Numbered from the stretch's first letter, positions 10,339-22,113 are shown. The stretch is 64,000 nt of DNA from Davidsoniella eucalypti (GCA_004009845.1 RMBW01000009.1:248001-312000), one strand, 5' to 3'. Notes: generated by a model not told the origin, from the sequence alone. Made by a program: numbers and translations.

Positions 10339-13300
10339 TTAAGTTTTCTCCGCAAACTCCGGAATCGCGTCGTGGCCTTCACGATGGAGGTGAGGTTGAA
10401 CACGCTCTGTGGGGCCAGTTGCGAGGTCGGCGGAGGAAGAGGAGGGGAGAAGGTCGGCGGAGCGACCAGTGTTAGTGGTGGTAGTGGTAGTGGGGGCGTT
10501 AGAGCTATGGATGCTACCGGCAGCGGTAGCCGCTGTCACTGCCGCTGTAGAGGCCGATGCCATGTCCGCGGGGTTGGGGATGGCCATGCTAGCGCTGCTC
10601 GCGCGGCGTCCGGAGCCGGGACGAGCACTCTCAAGAACAGAGCTGACCACAGAGTCGAAGTTGGCGCTCATACGGCGGGGAGTGCTAGCTCGGCTGGAAT
10701 CAGCGCTATTGCCGCCGCCGCCAAGGCTCGTGCGGCGGCGGAGAAGGGGAAGCTTGCTCAAAAGGCTGCTGCCGCTACCGGTACTGTGGGTAGTGGCAGT
10801 GGGACTGGGGCTAGCCAACGGGGTGGCGGTAAAGACGGAGGGGGGAGCGGAAGTAGCAGCCGAGGACAAGGCAGCGCTCCAGTTGCCAGTGGGGGTAGTG
10901 ACTCCGCTATTGCTGAGAGCAGGGGCGTTGTTTCCCGCGAGGCTGTTGTTACCCGGAACTCCACTGCTGGATCCAAGGCTTCCGCGGTCTCCACCAAGGT
11001 TATTGTTGAGGACGACGGAGTTCGACGCAGCTTCGCCACTCACGTGAGCAGTGGTCAGAGCCGTTTCAGTGGTATTGGCACCGCCAGGAGAAACGACGGA
11101 GTCCTGGACAAGAGCGTTGCCGGTGAGAGTAGTCGCAGACGAGGCTCCTGCATCGGTGTTTACGACCGCACTAGTCAGAGCATCACCCCCAGCGCTGGGC
11201 TCCGTGTTGCCCCGGAGGCTACTAGTCGCGCTTTTGCTATCACCCAGAACGAGTTCCTGCCGCCCATCAACGCTCAGATCCCGAGACTTCCCATGTTTCT
11301 CAAAGCTGCTACGGCCGCGGTTGCTGCGGATGCTACCGCTGGGACTCCGCGTAATATTGTTGTTACCACCCCCAGAGTTGTTGGGCAGATTGTTGTTTCC
11401 GGAGGTCAGCGGAAGGTTGCTGCTGTGGTTGCTCAGCCCGCTAACACTGACGTTGTCGCCGACACTGGCGTTCTCACGAGCCAGACCGTTGTCAAGAGTG
11501 TCCGTAGTAACATCCCCGACATTGTTGTTACCAACACTTCCGACGTCGCTACCACCGCTCTGGGTGTGATCGGCAGTAGCAACAGCAGGGGCAGCGATGG
11601 GCATAGCAGTAGATCCGGTGGTAGCAGCCGTAGCAGCCGCAATGGTCGGCGTCGCCGGGTCCGAGGTAGGGACGACATGAACGTCATGCTGGGCGACATT
11701 GCTAGGGCGTGGTCCAACTTCGGCAGCACTATGATGGAGCTCATCAGAATTCTGAGCCGGAACCTGGGCGGCGTGATCTGGTTCGGTGAAACTATGTGGT
11801 CGGCTGCCAAGGCTGCTGCGCAGAGTCGGGAAAGCCTCTACCTCGTCGCTCTCGGCCAGAGCCTCGTTGGGCTCTTCGTCAATCTTTTGGAGCCGTTCAC
11901 GCATCTGATGTCCACTCTGTGGCCGGTCGACCTCGTCATACACTTTGTCGTGTCGCCGCGTCTCTTGGGCTTCCGCTTCAGCCTCACGAGCTTTTTCCTG
12001 AACCAGCTTTACCTGTTCGCCGCTGTTCTGGTTGCTCACATGTGGAAGCGTCTCTGCAACTGCATTCTGAGTCTGGCGTGTCTGCTGCTGTGGAAGCTGG
12101 GCACGATCGTGGCTTACATCATCTGCTGCTTTCTGTGGCACCTCACGTACAGTCACGACCTGACAATCCATAGAGTTCTGCGAATTGCTGCTGACATCTC
12201 TCACGGGAATGGATCCATGGCTTGGATCGAGCACCCGAGGGAGTACGGCTGGCTGGTTCTGATGATGTTTGTTGGATGGCTTCGCGGCTCTGCTGCTGAT
12301 GATCTCGGCTACACTTCCGAGGGTAGCATTTACACCGGATCCGGCTGCAGCTCCAATCTTGGCTCCAGCCGCGGTGGCTCCAGCGCTAGATCGGCTTCTA
12401 GATCCAGAGCTGGAGGCGGGCATTAGTCCACCTCCGGCCATGAAACCGGGAGTGGTTGGGCTGGCTAGTTCCGGCTCTGGCGAGGTGATGGAAACCGGAA
12501 TGGAGCGGTGGGAGACGGCACTAGAAGCAGCGCGTGAATGACTGGAAGAGGTGGAATTGGAGGAGGTAGATTCGCTTTGGTCGCTCTCTACGTTGTGGCG
12601 TTGGTGGGAATGTTTATGGGAGCTGTGCTTCTTGCTCTTGCGGCTGCTCTTCTTCTTGCGGTGCTTGCGCTTTTTCTTGGAAGAAACTTCAGTTTCAGAC
12701 GATGATGACTCGCCGTGTACTTCGGTTTCCTTCTTGAAAGCCTTTTTCCTGGCGTTCTCTTCGTCATGCAGCAGCTTTTCCTTGAGGGCCAATGTAGTCA
12801 TCATAGACTCCTTGAGATCGTTTTCCTCTTGGAGGGTCTGTAGTTTGCGGCGCAGACGCTCATTACGGCGCTTTTCTTGTTTCTTTTCGGATACACGGCG
12901 GTTTTGCATGTCAACGTCGTCGATACGTTGCTGCTCCGTGACAACCCAGCCGTCGATATAGCGCATAGCCTCGAACGGAGAGTCTTTGTGATCCAACAAA
13001 AAGCCCTGGACGGCAGCTGGGCTGAACTTTTGGTCGGGTATGAGCTGGGCAAACTGGAAGGCAAGGCGGTGGAGGGTGTCTTTGGTCCAGTGTGGCTTAG
13101 GGTATGGCACATCCTCAACCGGCTGAGCGAGGGTTGACGTAGAGCCGAAGGGGTAGGAGTTAGTGAAGGTAGATGCAGAGTCGGAGAATCGGTCTTCAAT
13201 ATCATTGTCCTGCATTAGAGAGTCGTCATACATTCGAATAAACATATCCTCGGCAGATTCACGTGACAGGGAACCAAGGAAGATCTTCTTGTCCACACGA

Positions 13301-14811
13301 CCAGGGCGCATCAAGGCCTCGTCTAGGGTCTCAGGGACGTTCGATGTCATAAGAACGATACGGCCTTCTTGAGAAGTCACGCCGTCCAAGACATTAAGCA
13401 GGCCCGCCAACGTCACGTGACCATGCAAACGGCTCTTGACATCTTCGTCGTCAGATTCGCCGTCGGAAAGCTCGTTAGAGCTACCCTTGAGGTTGAGGTC
13501 ACTCTCGCTTCCCGCCGTGGTTGGACGTAGTGTTGTCCGAGTAGCAGCTGCGAACGCAGACTTTCGCTTGATGCCCACGCAATCGATATCCTCTAGGAGC
13601 ACGAGGCAGCGAGGCGGCAATGAAACGAAGAGCTTGTCTAGATCGTGGTCGTCGCAAAGACTCGGAAGGTGAATCAAGTGCAGATCAAGCTTGAAGTGGG
13701 CAGCCAGGGCTAGTGACAACGAAGTCTTGCCAGTGCCCGGCGGGCCGTAGAGGAGATAACCGCGGCGGTAGGGGATGCCGCGAGACATATAGAAGCGGCG
13801 CGTGGTGGGGTGCAGATATGTGGCGATGTCACGCACTAGCTCTTCCTTGACGCGGCGGTCAAAATGCACACTATCCAGCGATCTCCGCGGACGCAGAATC
13901 GTCACGCTCCAGGTATCGCTATGCCAGCCGCCCTTGGTAGTCCGCACAGTGACGAATCGCTCTGACTGCTGGTCAGCGAAGTCGCGAACGGCCCCGAGGA
14001 ACCGCTTCACGGGGGCCACACTGCGGCCGAGGCACATGACCACCAACGGATCGCCGCCCTGTGACGCAGCGTTGTAGTCATTGGCACCCCGGCTTCCGAG
14101 GCTGTGGTGATGGTTGTTTTGCGAGGGGGCCGGCATGTCTTCGGGACTGACATTGGAGGCCGCGCTCCCGCCAGCAATGCGCCGCACGAGAAAGATGTTG
14201 CGCTCAAACATGAACCATACGGTGTTGAAGCTCGGCAAGTATTGTACCGGCGGACGACGGTCGTTGTGGTTAGCTCCTCTGCGGTAGTTGGGAGCCCCGC
14301 CAAAGCTTGTCATGCCGCTGGTAGCAGTGGCCATGGAGGAAGCGTTGTAAGCATCGCCGCGCTCCATGCTGCGGTAGTACAGGTAGGCGTCGGCCTGTGT
14401 GGCGCCTTCGTCGGAGCAGGCGGTGAGGACGCGCGGGGCGCTACGCACAATGGCGTTCTTGCCGCGCGGCTTGAGCACGTGGGCGCCGAGCCAGTTGATG
14501 ACCTCGCGGTTCAGACGGTCATGGGCAGCAATGGATATGCTAGCAGTAAGGAAGCGCGCAACCCACCAGTAGAAGCGGCAGGCCATGTTCTTGACGTCGG
14601 TGATGGCGCCAGAAAGAAGGCCGCAGATGGTCAGGGCCATTGCTAGCTTCGTGATGTCGATGTGAAGCCAGCGGGAGAAAAATGAGTGAAGGGTCGCATA
14701 TCCCGGCGTTGAGTGCTCGAGAAGCTCCTGTAATGAGCCACTGGATAGAAGGGAGGTGGTGACGAGGCCGACGGCGCCAGCGGCCGGGGCAAGTGATGTT
14801 GCCATGCTCAT
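10339..14811 (-). CDS. BCS1-like AAA ATPase with giant low-complexity tail (1490 aa)
   Basis: Member of the fungal BCS1-like AAA family, related to the mitochondrial bc1 assembly chaperone. An N-terminal hydrophobic segment (about 53-73) is followed by a BCS1-N region (about 75-330) and the AAA module: Walker A GPPGTGKT at 356-363, Walker B LVLLEDID at about 403-410, an acidic insert, then a TSNVPETLDEALMRPGRVD segment (sensor and Arg finger) at about 490-510. A charged coiled coil (about 636-705) and a Lys/His/Ser patch (about 708-735) lead into about 750 residues rich in Ser, Ala, Asn and Gly. Paralogues in this family are usually about 450-800 residues, so the tail is unusual. Single exon; ATG at 14811, with a second ATG two codons in. 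The localisation and client are unknown; with no clear presequence, it may not be a true Bcs1. Confidence 0.9.
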   Translation of the reverse strand: MSMATSLAPAAGAVGLVTTSLLSSGSLQELLEHSTPGYATLHSFFSRWLHIDITKLAMALTICGLLSGAITDVKNMACRFYWWVARFLTASISIAAHDRLNREVINWLGAHVLKPRGKNAIVRSAPRVLTACSDEGATQADAYLYYRSMERGDAYNASSMATATSGMTSFGGAPNYRRGANHNDRRPPVQYLPSFNTVWFMFERNIFLVRRIAGGSAASNVSPEDMPAPSQNNHHHSLGSRGANDYNAASQGGDPLVVMCLGRSVAPVKRFLGAVRDFADQQSERFVTVRTTKGGWHSDTWSVTILRPRRSLDSVHFDRRVKEELVRDIATYLHPTTRRFYMSRGIPYRRGYLLYGPPGTGKTSLSLALAAHFKLDLHLIHLPSLCDDHDLDKLFVSLPPRCLVLLEDIDCVGIKRKSAFAAATRTTLRPTTAGSESDLNLKGSSNELSDGESDDEDVKSRLHGHVTLAGLLNVLDGVTSQEGRIVLMTSNVPETLDEALMRPGRVDKKIFLGSLSRESAEDMFIRMYDDSLMQDNDIEDRFSDSASTFTNSYPFGSTSTLAQPVEDVPYPKPHWTKDTLHRLAFQFAQLIPDQKFSPAAVQGFLLDHKDSPFEAMRYIDGWVVTEQQRIDDVDMQNRRVSEKKQEKRRNERLRRKLQTLQEENDLKESMMTTLALKEKLLHDEENARKKAFKKETEVHGESSSSETEVSSKKKRKHRKKKSSRKSKKHSSHKHSHQRHNVESDQSESTSSNSTSSSHSRAASSAVSHRSIPVSITSPEPELASPTTPGFMAGGGLMPASSSGSRSRSSAGATAAGAKIGAAAGSGVNATLGSVAEIISSRAAKPSNKHHQNQPAVLPRVLDPSHGSIPVRDVSSNSQNSMDCQVVTVREVPQKAADDVSHDRAQLPQQQTRQTQNAVAETLPHVSNQNSGEQVKLVQEKAREAEAEAQETRRHDKVYDEVDRPQSGHQMRERLQKIDEEPNEALAESDEVEAFPTLRSSLGSRPHSFTEPDHAAQVPAQNSDELHHSAAEVGPRPSNVAQHDVHVVPTSDPATPTIAAATAATTGSTAMPIAAPAVATADHTQSGGSDVGSVGNNNVGDVTTDTLDNGLARENASVGDNVSVSGLSNHSSNLPLTSGNNNLPNNSGGGNNNITRSPSGSIRSNRGRSSFEKHGKSRDLSVDGRQELVLGDSKSATSSLRGNTEPSAGGDALTSAVVNTDAGASSATTLTGNALVQDSVVSPGGANTTETALTTAHVSGEAASNSVVLNNNLGGDRGSLGSSSGVPGNNSLAGNNAPALSNSGVTTPTGNWSAALSSAATSAPPSVFTATPLASPSPTATTHSTGSGSSLLSKLPLLRRRTSLGGGGNSADSSRASTPRRMSANFDSVVSSVLESARPGSGRRASSASMAIPNPADMASASTAAVTAATAAGSIHSSNAPTTTTTTNTGRSADLLPSSSSADLATGPTERVQPHLHREGHDAIPEFAEKT

Positions 14812-17764
14812 GGTGAGTACAATATGTGATTTTCAGGCGCAAGAAAGGATACGGACGCCAGAGGGGTTTTCTATGGCGAAGTAGAGCAGGAGAGCGAGTC
14901 CAATAACAGAGTGTGGTGTGAACGCCAGGAGAAGCAATGTCCGTGGTGTCGATGGTTCTGTAGGCCGGTGCCGATTTTGGAGCAAGAGCAGTTCTATAGT
15001 TTATGAAGTAGAAGAAACAGAGAATAAAACACAGTATATAACAAGTGAGGATATCAAAAAAGGATGGTAGTAATAACAATGCACGTAGAATAGTAAGTCG
15101 TAAGGCAGGAAATCGTAGAACTGTAACAGAAACTGGAGCGGTGAGAAGTAAAATCGCCTTGATGTCGTTAGAAAAGAGAAGATCGAAATGACGGGCCGGA
15201 ACAAAAGCAAACAAGACCGATCGTCTAGCGGTCGTCGGTAGAAAATGTAGAAGATAGTAAAGAAGAAATATAGGGCAGGCCGGGTCCTTCTTTGCTATAT
15301 ATCAGAACAGTCGACAGGAGAGCAAATAAGAAAATCCAACGTCAAGATTCAGGCAGGATACTGGTATTGGGCAGGAAGCAAACAATAAATAAAGACAAGC
15401 TTCTGGAAATCCAGCCTCTCTTGAATCGACAAGCCATAAAATAGCCAATAAAGACGTAAAGCGGTGGCAGGACAGTAAATAATCAACCGACCCCTTGTTG
15501 AGATCGCGATGTCAGCGGAAGAAATAAGAGAATTTTATTCGGATTGCGATTATAAGAGAAAAAGACAGAAAGAGCAGAAAGAACAGCGTACTCGGATTCT
15601 ATTTACACGATTTTGAAGAAGAGCACTATTGTACATTCCGGTCTCCAAAAAGGAAGGACAAGCCAAGAACAGAATCATCTACAAATATACAATATAAATG
15701 CTATTGCTATAGCGAGCTACAACTATGCATGCAATTACAATAATTGGCTGTCTAAGCATCTCACATATAATGCAGAAAACAACATGTCGCTCCAGTGCCA
15801 CGGCAGGATCAAATCGATGCTGGCCAAGTAGCAAAAGCCAAGCTGGCGCATATGCATGCGTTGGTCTCCAGTAAGAACTCAACTCTTTAACCTTTTTCTA
15901 CTGTTGCGTCGACTCGTATTGGGCAGATTCGTTGATACCTAACTCCATGCTATACTTGGTTCTATCACTGGATGCCAGACAAGCCATCATGAGAATAGCA
16001 GCCAGTTCTCCGTCGAATATAGACATGTATCCAGTCTGCTATTGCGGTATGACTATACTAATATCTGTACATAATGGCCACTCAGAACTATATTGGTCTT
16101 GCTTTAGTGAGTCTTTGGTCAAGGCGGTGAGCCGAGAAGGCCCTGGCCAGCCAAAAATCCGCAAAAAAGGGGCGAGGGGGATGCAAGAGAAACAGGGACA
16201 AGAGGACGCATATTGTTCTTTTGATTCTCTTTTTCGGTTTCTAGCTAGCCAGGGCTACTAAGAAGACAGAAGAAGTCAATAGCTTCTGCTCTTGTGTCTT
16301 CACATCTTGGTGCTTACATAACAGATGTCTTTGGTTTACCCGTGTATTTGGTAGTCTCCTCATCACCTATTCCAGCAAACAATAGCTCCTGTGCAATCCA
16401 GTCTCAGAACAGCAGCACTGTTAGTGCTTCTAGCCTAGCCTGCACAGATCCCGGCCAGCACCTGGGCTGCTAGCGAGCTGTGCCTGCCAACCCAGTCCAG
16501 CCCAGCCGAGCTCATTGACAATCCACTTACATATATAGGCAGAGCTCCAACAAGAACAAGCTCCAGTCGCCTTGTTTTTTTTTCGTCTGTTCCGAGATCC
16601 TGTCTTCTCCCTGAGTTCTTGCTCCTACTGTGGGTGCAAGAATCAGCCAAATGACATAAAAATGGAAGGGAAATACCTGAAGATACGACACCAATGTATG
16701 CCCAAGGAGCCCGCAATACAACCATAAGTAGAATCAGAACCGCAAACAAGGCCCTACTTTGTGGGGAAGCTCTCCGCCACATCGTCAAGGAGTCATACAT
16801 GTAAACATGGAACAAAAAATATACAGTACAGGCTAGCTTCTCGGCCATACCTTGCAGGCAAGTCCCCCGGCAAGCTTTACATTGCTACCTGCACCATGAT
16901 TTGTAGAAACACGCCAACGACACTTGCCCTAGCTCACGCTTCTTCTTTGTGCTGTGTTGCCGCTGCTCATCATGTACGGCTTGCTCTGGAAAGTCTTGTC
17001 CAGACATTAAGCGCTGTTGGGCTTCTATGAGGCGTCTCGGAGCCAGTTCATGTATGGGGCTCGAAATACACGTATTCGTAGGGCACACCAGTTGTTGATC
17101 CGGTCCAGGGCTAGACAACAAAGACCTGGCCAGTCACTAGTGTTTCGCCCCAAGCAAATCCACTGAAGAGACACAGAAAGGGACCAAAGAAGACACTGCC
17201 CAGACGGCTCCAGATTGGCTGTGCTGCGACATGGAGTCCTGTATGTGTCGGATATGTATGCACTTACTCGGAGTCTCAGCCAAACTTCTAACATTGTGTT
17301 CCCTGTAGAACTGCCAAATCTTGAGTACTTTCAGTAAATCTTAGATCCTCACCAAGATACATATGTACATATGTGTTTTTTTTTCAGGCTCCAACTCTTC
17401 CTTCATAATGGGGTGACGTTGAAAGCCGGTTTTCCCAACTGGGAAATAGGCCAGAGGCTAAGCTTGATCCGACTTTGGTGGACGCCGAACCCTGACTCCC
17501 TATAGACTGTTGTGTTAGTAGACTACACTACTTGGCTTTGCAAGAACCAAAAATGGCTTTGTTCTATTCTTCCGTGGCCTACACCACACTGCATACAAGG
17601 GACTCGGAATTACGTGTAAATGGACATAGCCTGTATAGACTGCCCTCTCTTGTCCCCCAGATATCGACTTTGAATCTAGGCCCGGCTGCGTTGCCTGGCA
17701 TGCTGTACCAGATTCGATCCCAATAAAACGATCAAACTAGCCTGTTATCCCAAACCAGCAAACG
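14812..17764. other. Gene-poor region with probable BCS1-like leader
   Basis: The first several hundred bases (to about 15600) are purine-rich on the plus strand, that is pyrimidine-rich on the minus-strand leader, as expected for a fungal 5' UTR. A 224-codon minus-strand frame here starts with TTG and runs into the coding gene in another frame. A 137-codon ATG frame at 16435-16848 (-) has hydrophobic stretches but no recognised motif. I see no convincing gene. Confidence 0.5.
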
Positions 17765-18160
17765 TCATGCATCAACGCCCAACATGGCCAGCAACAACGA
17801 CAACAGCAATGTGATAGACGCCTGAAAAAGAAACAGAACGGCCGCCGCACTGCCAGCTACCACAAGCACGGTCCAATCACGGCGTCCAACGGCACCTGAC
17901 ATCGCAATCTGGCCATCAGTTGTATGCATCTTGGGAATAAACAAAAACTGCACTGCTCCAGATGTAAGAGTGCGGTTGCTACGTGGATATGCATGACCCG
18001 GCAGGATGTCCAGCCCAAGCATCTCCATGCAGAAATACATCATGTGTGTCCTTTCTCTTACATGTGCATACAGCGCAGCTCGCTTGTAGCAATTGCGCCG
18101 TTTCGGTAAACCAGACATCATGGGAAGAGAACGTCCGAGGCTACGAAGCGGGCATTTCAT
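17765..18160 (-). CDS. Possible small membrane protein or last exon (131 aa ORF)
   Basis: Not recognised. This ATG-initiated frame has an Arg-rich N-terminal half and a strongly hydrophobic C-terminal half (TVLVVAGSAAAVLFLF, then ITLLLSLLLAMLGV), which would give one or two membrane segments at the very end. An internal GTAAGA donor-like site and a CATCTGGAGCAG acceptor-like site suggest that only the C-terminal half might be a real last exon. It lies 347 bp downstream of the secreted-protein gene on the same strand. It could equally be a chance frame. Confidence 0.2.
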   Translation of the reverse strand: MKCPLRSLGRSLPMMSGLPKRRNCYKRAALYAHVRERTHMMYFCMEMLGLDILPGHAYPRSNRTLTSGAVQFLFIPKMHTTDGQIAMSGAVGRRDWTVLVVAGSAAAVLFLFQASITLLLSLLLAMLGVDA

Positions 18161-18507
18161 TTGGAGCAGAGGATGTTGGTTGCCTCGGTTCTTTCACTAT
18201 CAACCCTAGTGCCGTGCTAACCTAACCCTGTCACTATACCAAACTAATACACACTCCCGGATAACGACATGTCTTGATGTATATTATTAACACTAAAAAG
18301 TAGCTTGTCTGAGGAGGTCTCTATGTAGTTTGCATGAATGTAAAAGATATACCGTCCTACGTTTTTTTATTTGGTTACGGTGTTGTTGTGCTTTGTTGTA
18401 CGGCGCTACTAATTCCGTCCTTGGACCAAAAATAGGTTTGTAAGCCGAGCCAATTGCAGATGCGTCGAGCGTTGGACCGCCTGACAAGACGGTGGCTTGT
18501 AGTCGAA

Positions 18508-19505
18508 CTAGGCTGCTGAAATTGCCCTTGCCTTGATCTTAGTAGTGGTCGTAGTGACTTCTGTGGTCGTGACTGTCACCGCAGTCGGACAGTCTGTTGC
18601 TGACGCAGTAGGATTTGCCTCGTCTGTGTCGCCGCCCACCGTGAACTTTGTACAGTCGTCTTGTCCTCCTCGCTGGGCCACCGGCATTAAGACCGGCTGG
18701 TGGTTACTCGCCGATACCATCGTACACACTCGATACACGCCCGCAGGCAAGCCACCCGGGACCTCCGCCTGAAGCAGGCCGTCACCGTTGCCTCTATCGT
18801 TGATGCCCTTGAAGAACACAAAGACCGAGGGATCCGGTGGTGTTGTGGTATTCAGAGTGCCAATGTCTTGGATAGACACGTGGATGTGGCCGACGATGCG
18901 GCCGGTAGAATCGAGGTCCTGTGGCGCTGCGAAGAAGGTCGATGCTGGGTTGGTGAAGGAGCCAGTGGCGAGATTCGTGGTTTGAATGGAGATGTTGAAG
19001 GTTGTGTTGATAGGGAGATCGGAGTTGGTTAGCGGCGAGGTTATGATGCTGGAGATCATGCTGGCTTTGGATGGGATGCGGCCCATGGGAATTGGATTGC
19101 AGGAGCCATTGGCCACTTGCGTACCATTCGTCAGGGTTTTGCCGGAGCAAAAGTTGATGAAGTTGAATGCGTCGCTATGTAAAAGAACAAGCTATGTGAG
19201 TACTCCGTCATGGGATATCAGACTGGCTCACGTCTGCCTATCGGGTGGGATACGTACGTTGCAGAGGGACTTTCGCCGTCGGCGCCACTGGCGCCTGTTC
19301 CATTCTGATTGCTCCCAGATTGAATGACGTCGCTAGTCAGGCAATTGTCGCCGGTCTGGAGATCTGTATCTCGTAGTCTGAGACTCCGGATAGTTCTATA
19401 GGTGAAAGCAGGCGAAGATCGATCCGGATCTAGGACAAGAGTTTGTGAAAGCCCAGAAGAGACAATAAGGAGCAATGCAAGAAGCGAGATTGGGTAAAAC
19501 ATCAT
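18508..19505 (-). CDS. Conserved fungal secreted protein (304 aa, 2 exons)
   Basis: Belongs, from memory of the pattern, to a widespread fungal extracellular family of unknown function (some database entries misname it ribosomal protein S17). Exon 1 is 19505-19258 and exon 2 is 19174-18508 with an 83-nt intron; the 915 nt are in frame. The signal peptide is residues 1 to about 21. Family blocks are NCLTSDVIQSGSNQNGTGASG, FNFINFCSGKTLTNG, SCNPIPMG, GHIHVSIQDIG, FFKGINDRGNG, VCTMVSASNHQPVLMPVAQR and DDCTKFTV. The short Thr-rich C-terminus has no GPI signal. Several N-glycosylation sites and paired cysteines fit a secreted fold. The region between the signal peptide and the first block looks lineage-specific. 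Confidence 0.85.
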
Positions 19506-22113
19506 GACAGCGGTTGGTTGTGTTCTAATATCAAAGTCAAGTTGCCAGTAGAATAATTTTAGTCAACGGACTGCCATGGCATATAAATAGTCTGCATGTA
19601 GGTATCACACCTAGTGAGCCAGCTAAAGAAATAGTGAGATTCTGGCAAGCCAGTGCCTAGAAAGACGTAGAATAAGCGTCAGAATGTCAGAAGGTGCTAC
19701 GAGACTCTCCTAGTGCCAATAATAGAAACAAAGAACAGAAAGCGTGCGATCAATGACTGGTAGCATGTAAGACTGGATGGAGAAACATGGCCAGCAAAGA
19801 GCAGGACGCGTGGATCTAGATTTTACCGGGAGGATATCGATATCGGTGTAGCTTCTCTGATCCGATGTTTGCTGACGGGCTTGCAAAACGGTCAGCAAGT
19901 ACAAGACAAATCATAGGATATGTTGATATACATGACGATTTCCCTGGGACGCAGACTAAAAGCTTGTCTTGGCGTCGTCAGCTTATATACAAGAAATTCT
20001 TTCCAGTGCCTATCTAAGCCATGTTTCCTCTCGTCCCGTCTCCTGGATTCTATCGAGCCTTGTAGAATAGACCATCTTTATATCCTCTTATTTCGCCAGC
20101 AGACCGCATAGGACAGGCTTAGAGTATTGTTTTGTCGGCTCAACTAATTCTTCGCTTATGCAGCCACGCGCAAGCACATCCCAAAATGGGAGAAGAGAGA
20201 CAAATTGGGCGGCCCTTGTGCTAGTTAGCCCAGTTGTACGACTAACATCGTACATGTAATTATTTCCGCGCTGAGAAAAGAAGACGGGCGGAAGCAGGAT
20301 GTTCGGCGGCTAATTCAGGACTGGTGGGAAGATGAGGAAGAGTTTAGTCCCTTTTTGGGGTACATACGGGATATCGATCATAGAAGCAATTGTAAAATAT
20401 CCTATAGTTTCTAGTAGCATAATTATCATGTTGTCTAACTTGGAGTCTTGACTTGGAATAAGCTGGTCTTGTATTTCTTCTCGATGTTTCCAGTCGATGA
20501 TCCAAGACAAGGTCTTGGCTTATTCATTAAATTTGACAGCGTCGATCCCGTATTTCTATCCCAGGCATGCAGATATCATAACTATATATAATATATTCTA
20601 AATCTCTTGACTTCTAACTGCAACCATCTATCTATATTTTGACGGATGACTAATGGCCACATTGCTATGATCGCCCAGAGGCAGAAGGTCATTTATTAGC
20701 AACAGATTTGGTGAAGTTCACTCTTCCATCACATATACATTAAAGATAAATATCAGTCTTCTTTTCTCTTATCGCAGACATCACTACGAATAGGAGTTGC
20801 TTATACTACTTTGAACTTTCAATTTCCACTCCATAGGTTCTACGGTTTCTAGAGTCTTTTTTGTAGTTTTTTATTTTCAAGTCTTTTGCTGATTCTTGAT
20901 CTTATACTTGGACTTTTACTAAAAAAGTGAGCAAAGTCTTTTCATTTATTTTTCTGTTCATGTCCTTGACTTGACTAACCAATTCTAATTGTATTAGTTA
21001 GTTATCACTGTTTAAGGAAATTACTTTCTGGGACTTGAATTGGACTTGACTATATCTATAGTCTAACTGAATCAATAGATGATACACTGCAGTCTCTACT
21101 CTCTCTTCTGCTAGTCTCATAAAAAAAGACTTGCTGCAAGCCAAAAGATTGAAAAGCTTGCAAGGAACAGCCAGCAACAACACAGACAAAAATTTCATCT
21201 ACTAATTGTAGGAGTACAGTATGTTCGTTTTAGATGTACTACCTATCAGTTGTAGTTATGAAAAGTAAATATTTAGACCCTTTGGAGCCCCTTGGTAGCA
21301 GGTTAAGGACCATTTATTTTCCTATAACTATTACTAGTTTCTACAGGCTTTAATAACATTCTACAGTTTCCAACTAAAGCCTTCATATTTATAGTTATAT
21401 TTGTATTGCATTCTTTGTGACTCCTTGATCTTGAAGTTAGAATGAAAAGAGGAAAAGGCCAAATACAAAGTCCAAGTAGACTTGGATTTTGCACTTGGCC
21501 TTTTTATCTCATCAATTCCTTATCTGGACTGACTACTAGATATATTGAAATATAGACTAGCACAAGGCCTTTCACTGTTTCTACTTTTTAGTCATAGCAA
21601 TAAATATATCTATGCAGCTACAAAATGGGTGATGAAGGCTGTGTAACAGTTCAAAACTAAGAATTACACTATAGTGCACCTTTCAGCTTTGACTAAAAAG
21701 TTAGATGTCCAGAAGACTATAGCTAGTTGAGGGCTTTTAGAAAAGCCCGTTGTTAGTTGATGTTTTTTGTCCGAGTTCTTAAACTAGCACTAACTCCTTT
21801 ATCTAGGATACTAACCGTTAAATATAATCAAATCAAATCAAATCTAGGATACTAACAGTTTTTTATTATTCCTTATCTCCGTATCCCAATGCTTTAGTAT
21901 GCCTTGTATTATAAGTACTTTCTACGACTGTCGTCTCTCTAATGAGCAATATCTATCGCAAATTGATAAGCTGAGAAAAATAGCCAGATGTATCTATGAG
22001 CACTCTTTACCCTCAACTCATCATTGTCATAACGATACGACGACTTTGAAAAAAGCTCACAATTATGACTAAGCTATATAAAGGTTAATAACAGCTCAAT
22101 TAACGGATTCACA
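19506..22113. other. A/T-rich gene-free region
   Basis: A 2.6-kb region with no open frame that carries a recognisable motif. It is A/T-rich, with many short GACTTG/AAGTC words between about 20860 and 21500. A 15-bp direct repeat (ATCTAGGATACTAAC at 21801 and 21842) flanks a short AATCA microsatellite. The first few hundred bases are probably the promoter and leader of the secreted-protein gene. Confidence 0.5.
21801..21856. repeat. 15-bp direct repeats flanking an (AATCA)n stretch
   Basis: ATCTAGGATACTAAC occurs at 21801-21815 and again at 21842-21856. The interval includes tandem AATCA units. It looks like a local slippage duplication; no mobile element is visible. Confidence 0.6.

Noticed and set aside
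10372..12426. 684-codon plus-strand open frame
   Set aside because: It is entirely antisense to the tail of a clear AAA ATPase gene, begins with GTG, and reads as Gly/Ser/Ala/Arg low complexity with no domain. It is reported as an observation, not as a gene.
14540..15214. 224-codon minus-strand frame upstream of the BCS1-like gene
   Set aside because: It starts with TTG and overlaps the real gene's first exon in another frame; it fits a 5' leader read in the wrong frame.
16435..16848. 137-codon ATG frame with hydrophobic stretches (-)
   Set aside because: No motif or splice structure; several other frames overlap it.
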